Shown piece after piece: positions 9,141-15,495 of a stretch of 64,000 nt of DNA. The DNA is from Nannocystis sp. RBIL2. GTDB lineage: Bacteria; Myxococcota_A; Polyangia; Nannocystales; Nannocystaceae. Made by a program: the position numbers and the translations under genes. The notes under the pieces are model-generated. The model was not told the DNA's origin, ran no database searches, and saw nothing but the letters and a program-made list of their open reading frames with translations. The stretch is taken from assembly GCF_026626745.1 (NCBI RefSeq), contig NZ_JAPNJW010000002.1:124001-188000 (forward strand). Direction: 5' to 3'. Each line of letters begins with the position of its first letter. Position 1 is the first letter of the stretch.

Positions 9141-10415
9141 ATGACGCGGCACACGAACACGACGCGGCGGGAAGGGCGAGGCCAGGGGCGGTTCGCGGCG
9201 GTCGCGGGCGTGATTCTTGGGCTGGCCTTCGGGACAGGTCTTTACGTGCAGGCGGGCGGCGGCCTCACGGTCGGCGAGATCCCGGCGACCGCCCCGGTGA
9301 CGCACGGACCGATGCGCGGCGGCAGCCCGGTGTACCCGGAGCAGGACATCCCGCTGCGCTTCAACCACGGGCAGCACCTCGGGCTCGGGCTGGCGTGCGC
9401 GCGCTGCCACACCAAGATCGGCGAGAGCGACAAGGTCGCCGACTTCAACTTCCCGACCGGGGCGGTGTGCGACAGCTGCCACGGGCCGCAGCACCCGCGG
9501 CCGGCGACCGAGCCGGCCCGCTGCGGGCAGTGCCACACGCGCCTGTCCGAGGGGCGGGTGACCGCGACCCTGCGCGCGCCCAAGGCCAACCTGCAGTTCT
9601 CGCACAAGAAGCACCTGGCGGCCGGGGCCAACTGTCAGTCGTGCCACGGCGACATGTCGAAGGTGCGCATGGCGACGGTGCTGCAGCTGCCGAGCGAGGC
9701 GTCGTGCTTGACCTGCCATGACGGGCGCAAGGCGAGCAGCCGCTGCGCGACCTGCCACCCGGCCGACACCAACGGCAAGCTGGCGACGCGCAGCTTCAGC
9801 GACCGCGTGATGCCGGCGCTGGTGCCCCGCGGCAAGAGCTCGTGGGGCGCGGCGCACGACCTCGCGTTCGTCGAGGACCACCGCGGGATCGCCAAGGCCA
9901 ACCCGAAGCTGTGCGCGCAGTGCCATGACGAGACGTTCTGCACCGACTGCCACGCCGGCGCGGTCCGGCCGATGCGGATCCACGCGGCCGACTACATGAC
10001 GACGCACGCGCTCGACGCCCGCGCGAACACGCAGGACTGCCAGTCGTGCCACCGCATGCAGACCGACTGCCTGGCCTGCCACCAGCGGCTCGGCATGGGC
10101 GACGGGCCGGACGCGAAGTTCGGCGTGGGCTCGTCGCTGCGGTTCCACCCGATCGGCTGGGAGGGCCCGCCGGACTCGCCGCAGAGCCACGCGTTCGCGG
10201 CGCAGCGCAACATCGCCACCTGCGCCAGCTGCCACACCGAGGACAGCTGCCTGGCCTGCCACGCGACCACCAGCGCCGCGATGCCGGGGCTCAACGTCAG
10301 CCCGCACGGGCCCGGGTTCGCGGCGTCGATGCGCTGCTCGGCGCTGGCGGCCCGCAACCACCGCGTGTGCCTCAAGTGCCACGAGCCGGGCGACCCGCGC
10401 AACGAGTGCCTGTGA
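9141..10415 (+). CDS. Thirteen-haem c-type cytochrome, periplasmic
   Basis: This is a 424-residue protein whose ATG follows the porin stop by 2 nt. The N-terminus has an Arg-rich region and a hydrophobic segment (AAVAGVILGLAFGTGLYVQA) that acts as a signal or anchor. Thirteen CxxCH haem-binding motifs can be counted: CARCH, CDSCH, CGQCH, CQSCH, CLTCH, CATCH, CAQCH, CTDCH, CQSCH, CLACH, CASCH, CLACH, CLKCH. Extra His residues such as FNHGQH, FSHKKH and HAF would give bis-His axial ligation. The fold is likely of the cytochrome c7/OmcA-NrfB-like repeat type. The probable role is electron transfer through the periplasm to or from an outer-membrane barrel. The final Cys is in NECL at the C-terminus. 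Confidence 0.9.
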   Translation: MTRHTNTTRREGRGQGRFAAVAGVILGLAFGTGLYVQAGGGLTVGEIPATAPVTHGPMRGGSPVYPEQDIPLRFNHGQHLGLGLACARCHTKIGESDKVADFNFPTGAVCDSCHGPQHPRPATEPARCGQCHTRLSEGRVTATLRAPKANLQFSHKKHLAAGANCQSCHGDMSKVRMATVLQLPSEASCLTCHDGRKASSRCATCHPADTNGKLATRSFSDRVMPALVPRGKSSWGAAHDLAFVEDHRGIAKANPKLCAQCHDETFCTDCHAGAVRPMRIHAADYMTTHALDARANTQDCQSCHRMQTDCLACHQRLGMGDGPDAKFGVGSSLRFHPIGWEGPPDSPQSHAFAAQRNIATCASCHTEDSCLACHATTSAAMPGLNVSPHGPGFAASMRCSALAARNHRVCLKCHEPGDPRNECL

Positions 10416-10417
10416 GG

Positions 10418-10488
10418 CGCATGTCGTCATGGGCATGTCCTACGTGACATGTGTGAAGAGGCATGTCGTGGCGGACATGCCCCTTCGA
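10418..10488. repeat. GGACATGTCC-family array between convergent genes
   Basis: Five cores (GCATGTCGTC, GGCATGTCC, TGACATGTG, GGCATGTCG, GGACATGCC) with 4-8 nt linkers fill the gap between the cytochrome stop and the convergent phosphoesterase stop. A CATGTC/GACATG hairpin with a 6-nt loop can form near 10433-10451. Confidence 0.7.
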
Positions 10489-10505
10489 GCGCGACGAACC
10501 GCGAC

Positions 10506-11173
10506 TCAGGGCAGCGGCTCGACCTCGGCTGCCTGCACCGCGAGCGAGCCGCCGGCCTGCTCGACCAGGTCGTGGTAGGCGACCTGGCCGCGCTCGAGAT
10601 CGACGACTGCGAAGCCGCTGTCGTGGTCGGGGTGCAGGGTGCCCGGGTTGATGAACACGAGCGGAAGACCGACCGGGCGGGCGAAGGCGCGGACCATGCG
10701 CTGGTGGGTGTGGCCGCCGGCGGCCAGCGGCAGCGACGGATCGGCGAGCAGATCGCCGAGGGCGAAGTTGGCCTCGAGGTCGTAGCCGGTGTGGTGCGGG
10801 CGCAGACGCACCATGTCGTCGTCACCGACGCCGTGGCCGAGCAGGAGATCGCCGCGCACCGTCGCCAGCCGGCGCGTGGCGGGCAAGGCCGACAAATAGG
10901 CGAGCGTGGCCGGGGCGAGGTCGACGGCCTGGTGGGCGTAGGTCAGGCCGCGGAGCTCGTCGCCGAGCAGCCAGCGGTCATGGTTGCCGCGGACGGCGAG
11001 GACCCGGTGCGCGGCCAGCAAGGCACAACAGCGGTCGGGTCGCCGCGGCCGTCGCAGAGGTCGCCGACGGCGAGGACGGCGTCGAGAGCCTGTCCTTGGA
11101 GCCAGGTCAGCGCGAGGGCGAGGCGGCGATCCTCGGCGTGGATGTCGCCGAGCAGGGCGAAGCGGCGCAGCAC
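10506..11173 (-). pseudogene. Metallophosphoesterase (YfcE/MJ0936-like), single-base frameshift
   Basis: Read from the ATG at 11173, the first frame gives MLRRFALLGDIHAED and LAVGDLCDGRGDP, the first two metal motifs (GDxH, GDxxDG). It then runs into nonsense. From about 11031-11040 a different frame continues the family: CCALLAAHRVLAVRGNHDRW (GNHD motif), LLLGHG and AAGGHTHQ (GHTH motif), to the stop at 10506. One extra base in CCCGACC would join the halves into one protein of about 222 residues, so this is either a recent deletion or a sequencing or assembly error. Intact relatives are Mn-dependent phosphodiesterases of unknown substrate. All catalytic motifs are otherwise preserved, which favours an error or a very young mutation. 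Confidence 0.8.
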
Positions 11174-11365
11174 GGGGGGTCCACGAGTATGCCACGCGGG
11201 TGAGCGAGCGGCCCGCGTCCGGGGGCGGTCCGGGGGTCACGGCGGGCAGCGCGGCCGGCGGTCGCGGCCGATTGCGCGCGCGACGGGCGGCGCAATCGGA
11301 TGTCGTTTCGGGCTGCCGGCGCTCGGGCTGGCGCCGACGGGCCGGGCATCGGTGAGGCGGTCCGC

Positions 11366-11428
11366 GGGGACATGTCCTCGCGTTCCTGTCGCTACGAGCA
11401 TGTCACCGAAGACATGTCCTCGAGCCCT
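11366..11428. repeat. GGACATGTCC-family array
   Basis: Copies GGACATGTCCTCGC, TTCCTGTCGC, AGCATGTCACC and AGACATGTCCTCG lie directly downstream of the leftward gene that ends at 11453. Spacing between cores is 14-18 nt. Confidence 0.65.
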
Positions 11429-11452
11429 GGCCACGGGGACGCTCCGGCGACC

Positions 11453-12007
11453 TCAGATTTTCGAGGGGGTGCTGAAGTCGACGGCGAACCACAGCACGTG
11501 GGCGGCCCGGCCGTCGTCGCGCTTCCACATGGCGGGGCCGAGGTACAGGTCGGGGGCGACCTCGCGGATCTCGTCGCGGATCCGGGCGATGAACCACGGG
11601 TTGCCCGGCTGCTCGTAGTCGAGGTAGACGCACGGCTCGCCGTCGACCACCGAGGGTTCGACGCGGGTGGCGAAGGGGAACCACTCGAAGCGGCGGACGA
11701 CCAGGTTGACGCGGTTGATCCCGCGGCCCTCGTCGGCGTCGGCGGGGAAGAAGCTCTTGCCGTCCCACGGGAAGCGCGGGTGGCGGGCGAGGGCGCGTAA
11801 GAAGCGGCAGGCGGGGCCGTGCTCGAGGCCGCGGACGGTCAACATGCGGCCCTTGGGGCGACCGTCGAGCGCGGTGAGATCGTCGGGCACCGAGCCGCGG
11901 GCGTAGAGGCCGCGCAGTGCGTCGCTCGAGAGAGCGGCGAGACGATCGAGGGAGAGGATCCGCTCGGGGGCAGCGGCGCGCGGTTCGACTCGATTGGCGG
12001 CGGTCAT
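11453..12007 (-). CDS. Hypothetical protein (184 aa)
   Basis: I chose the ATG at 12007; longer frames upstream are low-complexity Arg/Ala sequence without coding character. The product begins MTAANRVEPRAAAPER and contains SSDALRGLYARGSVPDD, FPWDGKSFF and IARIRDEIREVAPDLYLGPAMWKRDDG, ending in FAVDFSTPSKI. This pattern (conserved GKSF, an aromatic-rich core, and LYLGPAMW near the end) recalls small lipocalin-like or DUF4334/GxWxG-type domains, but I cannot assign a family. There is no signal peptide or membrane segment. It appears to be monocistronic, with a repeat array behind it. Confidence 0.6.
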   Translation of the reverse strand: MTAANRVEPRAAAPERILSLDRLAALSSDALRGLYARGSVPDDLTALDGRPKGRMLTVRGLEHGPACRFLRALARHPRFPWDGKSFFPADADEGRGINRVNLVVRRFEWFPFATRVEPSVVDGEPCVYLDYEQPGNPWFIARIRDEIREVAPDLYLGPAMWKRDDGRAAHVLWFAVDFSTPSKI

Positions 12008-12563
12008 GCGGCTCTCTGTCGGTGAATGGAGACGAGCGGTCCGGGCGAACGCTGGCGGTGCAGCCCGCCAGAGACGGTACGGGAGGTGGACGGGTCGGTC
12101 AATCGCACGCGCTGCACGAGCGGCCGCAGCTGCCCGTGTAGATGCTCGAGGCCGCTGGCGGTGAAGGACGTTCCGGGGGCCGAGCGAGCGGCTGTGAGGG
12201 CGGCTCGGTCGAGGCCGCTGTCGCATGCGCGAGAGTCCTGGCGGTGATGGAGCGGCCGGCGTGTCGGGATGACTCGAGTCGTTCGCATCGCTGCGCGTTG
12301 CGAGGACCACCGGACGCGCGTCTCGAGCTGATTCCCTCGTCGCGCTCATGAGCGATCGAGCGTGGGGCGAGGTCAGGTCCGTCAGCGATCTGCGCTCCGT
12401 GATGCGCCGGCGTGCTCTCGAGCACTGCGAGCCGCGAGGCGCAGGTCCGCGAGGCGACGCGTCGCGCCGCCGCGATTCGCACGCGCGCTCGCTCGCCGCG
12501 GGCAGGGCAGGCGAGCGAGCGCGAGGGCAGGAAAATCAGCGAGAGGCCGCCCGACCGCGGCGG
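12008..12563. other. Intergenic, no supported gene
   Basis: The 556-nt gap between the hypothetical gene and the tRNA contains only short Arg-rich spurious frames. No repeat array, clear promoter or RNA structure was recognised. The leader of the leftward gene and the 3' trailer of the tRNA must lie in it. Confidence 0.5.
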
Positions 12564-12640
12564 TGGTGAACATTGCGGGATTTGAACCCGCGACCTTTTG
12601 ATCCGAAATCAAACGCCCTACCCAACTGGGCGAAGTGCTC
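12564..12640 (-). tRNA. tRNA-Arg (anticodon UCG), CCA encoded
   Basis: The reverse strand folds as a cloverleaf of 77 nt including an encoded CCA. The D stem is GCCC/GGGC. The anticodon stem TTTGA/TCAAA encloses loop TTTCGGA, so the anticodon is TCG and reads CGA. The variable loop is AGGTC. The T arm is GCGGG-TTCAAAT-CCCGC. The acceptor stem has one G-T and one C-A pair. It is encoded singly. Confidence 0.95.
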
Positions 12641-12754
12641 TGGCCTCGGCCCACGTGGCGGCCTCTCGCCCGCGAGCGTAGCCCCGAGACCGCGATCTTC
12701 ACAAGCGCCGCGGCGCTTGGCTCGCCGGCGCGCGTGGCCTACCCTGGCGGGGCC

Positions 12755-13504
12755 ATGAACCTCCATCGACTCGCACTCTCCGTCTCGCTCGTCTGCGCCC
12801 TGGGGTCCATCGCAACCACCGCAGAGGCAGCCAGGGTCGCGCCGAAGGGCAAGGTCCGCGTCCACCTCGACACCGAGGTGCTGTCGTGGACGCACGGCCG
12901 CCCATACTACGACCCCGGCGAGGCGCCCAACCCGGCCAACCCGCGCTGGAACGTCATCGGCTTCGGCGCCGGTCGCCCGGTGACGATCGACGGCAACCCG
13001 ATCGGCGGCGCGTCCGTGATCGCGCTCGGCGTCGGCTACGGCATCCATCGCCACCTGATCCTCGGGGCGCGCTTCGGCATGAACCTGAGCCACTCGTTCG
13101 ATCGCAACAACAACCCCGACGACGACTCCAACGACGACTCGCAGACCGCGTTCATCGGCACGTTCACGCCGTACCTCGAGATCCTGCCGATCGCCGAGGG
13201 GCCGGTGCTGCCGTTCATCCTCGTCCGCACCGGCTTCACCGGCGGGACCGTGACGAACAACGACGGGCCCAACTGGGTCCGCACCGGCGCGATGGCGCCG
13301 CTGCTCGGCGTGGGCTTCGGCGCGCACGCGTTCGTGACGCAGTACTTCTCGATCGACTTCGGCCTGACGTTCGACTACCGGTGGGTCCACGGCATCGGCC
13401 GCGCCGGGGGTCCTGGGGTGCCGCCGGCGCCGGCGCCGGTGTGGGGCCGCACCGCCCAGTCGTTCACGCTGGCCGGGACGCTCGGGATCTCGACCTGGTT
13501 CTGA
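12755..13504 (+). CDS. Exported outer-membrane beta-barrel protein
   Basis: The product has 249 residues. The ATG is followed by a clear Sec signal, MNLHRLALSVSLVCALGS, with cleavage after TTAEA. The mature protein shows amphipathic strands and glycine turns (GFGAGRPV, GVGYGIHRHLILGARFGMNLS), an Asn/Asp-rich loop (DRNNNPDDDSNDDS) that may bind calcium or project outward, and a C-terminal TLGISTWF ending in Phe. This fits a small barrel of 8-10 strands of the OmpA/OprF-like or DUF3575 kind. The transported substrate, if any, is unknown. It is monocistronic, convergent with the DUF418 gene. Confidence 0.75.
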   Translation: MNLHRLALSVSLVCALGSIATTAEAARVAPKGKVRVHLDTEVLSWTHGRPYYDPGEAPNPANPRWNVIGFGAGRPVTIDGNPIGGASVIALGVGYGIHRHLILGARFGMNLSHSFDRNNNPDDDSNDDSQTAFIGTFTPYLEILPIAEGPVLPFILVRTGFTGGTVTNNDGPNWVRTGAMAPLLGVGFGAHAFVTQYFSIDFGLTFDYRWVHGIGRAGGPGVPPAPAPVWGRTAQSFTLAGTLGISTWF

Positions 13505-13539
13505 GGCTCGACGGGCGAGCCGGACGCGCTCGTTGCTCT

Positions 13540-13604
13540 TCGGACATGCCTTGAAGGGCATGTTCGATGGAACATGGGCGAGAGGACATGTCCTCGAGGC
13601 ATGG
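13540..13604. repeat. GGACATGTCC-family array between convergent genes
   Basis: Cores GGACATGCC, GGCATGTTC, GAACATGGGC, GGACATGTCC and GGCATGG are separated by 4-6 nt. The first pair forms a 9-bp stem (GGACATGCC/GGCATGTTC, one G-T pair) with a short loop. The array sits in the 116-nt gap between two convergent genes, as expected of a two-way terminator. Confidence 0.75.
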
Positions 13605-13620
13605 TCGGCTCCCGCGGGGC

Positions 13621-14727
13621 TCATCTGGGGTCGCGGAGGAGGCGGCGCAGCAGGGCCTCGGCGGGGCCCTGGCGGCCGCGGCGGCGCAGCAGCTCGGCGA
13701 GCACGACGGTCAGCGCCCACACGCCGACGCCCACGGCCGCGGCGGTCAGCGGGCGCAACTGGCCGCCGAGGCCGGCCCAGTAGGGCTCGAACAGGAGCTG
13801 CCAGGCGAGCGACTGCGCGAGGTAGCAGCTCAGGGAGCGCTGGCCGCAAGCGACCAGCGCGGTGACCACGAGGCCGCGCCGCTCGCCGAGCCGCGCCGCC
13901 GCGAGCGCCACCAGGGCCGCGTAGCCGAAGCCGCCGGCGTAACCGGTGAGGGTGTGCAGGGCGGTGGCTGCGATCTGCGGCGCCGCGCCGTCGCCCCATC
14001 CGGCCTGCACTGCGAGCAGCGGCAGGGCGCCGAGCGCGGCGAGGCCGATGCCGATCGTCGCGGTGCGTCGGAGGCATGGCAGGTGCGAATCGGGGCGCTC
14101 GAGCACGCCGTGGCGCGCGGCCCAGAGGCCGAGCAGGAACGGCCCCGCGGCCATGACTGCGAACAGCGGGGTGGTGGCGATCCAGCCGATCATTCGATAC
14201 GCCGCGGAGATAAGTGGGTCGGTCACGAGCTCGGCGTCGGCGCCGTCGGGGATGAAGCGGGCGGCGATTCCGAAGGCGAGCGCGCCGGCGACGAAGCAGA
14301 CCCCTGCGCTTGCGAGGAGCACGCGCTCGCGGCTGCGCGTGGCCGCGACGAGGAGCAGCACCAGCAGGCCGTAGGCGGCCAGGATGTCGCCGTGGAACAG
14401 CAGCAGGGCGTGGGCGCAGCCGAACAGCACCAGGCAGCGTCCGCGCCGGCGCAGCCGCCCCCGGACGGAAGGCCAGTCGGCGCCGGCGCGACGGTGGCGG
14501 GCCACGAGCTGGGCCACGCCGTAGCCGAACAGCGCGGCGAACATCGGGTAGCCGCGACCCTCGACGAACAGGGTGTGGAAGGCGGCGACGACCTGGTCGG
14601 CGAGGCCGAGCGGCGCGCCGGCCAGGACCGGCGCGTGGGCCAGGGCGATGATGAGGAGCATGACGCCCCGGCCGAGGTCGGGCGCGAGGGCGCGAGGAGC
14701 GGGCAAGGGAGCGTTTTCGGCGGACAT
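13621..14727 (-). CDS. DUF418 (YeiB-like) multi-pass membrane protein
   Basis: The product has 368 residues from the ATG at 14727; an upstream TTG at 14757 would lie inside an operator site and is less likely. About ten hydrophobic segments are visible. The N-terminal half carries the family's RLPALDxxRG-like phrase (APRALAPDLGRGVMLLIIALAH) and FALLFGYG-like MFAALFGYGVAQL. The C-terminal DUF418 domain has CGQRSLSCYLAQS, matching the usual GRMALTNYLxQS. Family members are inner-membrane proteins of uncertain transport or acyltransferase-like role. The gene is divergent from a TetR regulator with two palindromic sites in between, so it is probably the regulated target. Confidence 0.8.
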   Translation of the reverse strand: MSAENAPLPAPRALAPDLGRGVMLLIIALAHAPVLAGAPLGLADQVVAAFHTLFVEGRGYPMFAALFGYGVAQLVARHRRAGADWPSVRGRLRRRGRCLVLFGCAHALLLFHGDILAAYGLLVLLLVAATRSRERVLLASAGVCFVAGALAFGIAARFIPDGADAELVTDPLISAAYRMIGWIATTPLFAVMAAGPFLLGLWAARHGVLERPDSHLPCLRRTATIGIGLAALGALPLLAVQAGWGDGAAPQIAATALHTLTGYAGGFGYAALVALAAARLGERRGLVVTALVACGQRSLSCYLAQSLAWQLLFEPYWAGLGGQLRPLTAAAVGVGVWALTVVLAELLRRRGRQGPAEALLRRLLRDPR

Positions 14728-14750
14728 TTGCGGAGAGCCTCGGTTTTGGC

Positions 14751-14762
14751 TACGCAAACGTA
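14751..14762. promoter_or_regulatory. Operator-like palindrome TACGCAAACGTA
   Basis: TACG-N4-CGTA lies just upstream of the DUF418 gene. The wider context CTACGCAAACGTATCTAAA is repeated 33 bp away with three to four changes. The region is AT-rich against a GC-rich background, as expected for the divergent promoters. Confidence 0.65.
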
Positions 14763-14783
14763 TCTAAAGGTTGTCGATTAAGC

Positions 14784-14795
14784 TACGTAACCGTA
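14784..14795. promoter_or_regulatory. Operator-like palindrome TACGTAACCGTA
   Basis: This second TACG-N4-CGTA site is 33 bp (about three helical turns) from the first and on the same face of the helix. It precedes the TetR gene's AGGAG ribosome site. Autorepression together with control of the DUF418 gene is the simplest reading. Confidence 0.65.
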
Positions 14796-14813
14796 TCTTA
14801 AATGGAGGAGAAG

Positions 14814-15410
14814 ATGACCACTCAGGCGACACGTAGGCGAGGGGACGACCTGCTCCGCAGCATCCACGAGGCGGTGCTCGCCGAGCTGGCGGAGGTCGGC
14901 CTGGGCCGGCTGACGATGGAGGGCATCGCCAGGCGGGCGCGCACTGCCAAGACTTCGCTGTATCGCCGCTGGAGCTCGCCGCACGAGGTGCTGCTGGACG
15001 CGATTCACAGCGAGCACCCGGAGGAGGTGCCGTCGCCCTCGGCCGACGACCTGCGCGGCGACCTGCTGCGGGCGCTGCGACAGCTCGTCGAGTGGACGCG
15101 CTCACCGACGGCGGCCGCGGCAGCCGCGATCCTGGCCGAGCGCAAGCGCTACCCGGAGCTCGCGGCTGCGCTATACGAGCGGGTGTTCGACGCCCGCGGC
15201 GGCCGGTTCACCCTCACCGTGCTGCGCCACTACGCGGCCCGCGGTCACATCGATCCGGCCCTGATCACGCCCGTGGTGGCCGACATCGGCGAGGCGCTGG
15301 TGCTCAAGCACAGCCTCGACGCCGACGCGCCGCCGAGCGAGGAGACTCTGGCGGCGATCGTCGACCAGGCGATCCTGCCGGCCGTCGGCCGCGGGCGGGC
15401 GGCTCGCTGA
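14814..15410 (+). CDS. TetR/AcrR-family transcriptional regulator
   Basis: The product has 198 residues. Of two in-frame ATG codons (14802 and 14814) the second is chosen because GGAGGAG stands 3-9 nt before it. Residues about 10-55 form the HTH: LLRSIHEAVLAELAEVGLGRLTMEGIARRA with recognition helix AKTSLYRRWSS, typical of TetR. The C-terminal part, from PSPSADDLRGDLL on, resembles the TetR_C_11/16 ligand-binding domain. It is divergent from the DUF418 membrane gene, with two palindromes between them, which suggests ligand-relieved repression of that gene and of itself. The ligand is unknown. Confidence 0.88.
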   Translation: MTTQATRRRGDDLLRSIHEAVLAELAEVGLGRLTMEGIARRARTAKTSLYRRWSSPHEVLLDAIHSEHPEEVPSPSADDLRGDLLRALRQLVEWTRSPTAAAAAAILAERKRYPELAAALYERVFDARGGRFTLTVLRHYAARGHIDPALITPVVADIGEALVLKHSLDADAPPSEETLAAIVDQAILPAVGRGRAAR

Positions 15411-15425
15411 CGGCTGTCTCCGCGG

Positions 15426-15488
15426 ACATGTCCTTGCAGGCATGTCTTCACGGACATGGCCTCGCGGGCATGTCCTCGCGGACATGCC
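15426..15488. repeat. Tandem array of 14-nt GGACATGTCC units
   Basis: This is the most regular array: GGACATGTCCTTGCA, GGCATGTCTTCAC, GGACATGGCCTCGC, GGGCATGTCCTCGC and GGACATGCCC follow each other with a 13-15 nt period. It fills the gap between the convergent regulator and penicillin-binding protein genes. Confidence 0.8.
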
Positions 15489-15495
15489 CAGACGG

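Noticed and set aside
12541..12702. Antisense coding frames over the tRNA region
   Set aside because: The cloverleaf with all stems and CCA is unambiguous; the frames are accidental.
15426..15488. CRISPR-like array
   Set aside because: The repeats are 10-nt palindromes with 3-5 nt linkers, with no unique spacers and no cas genes nearby.
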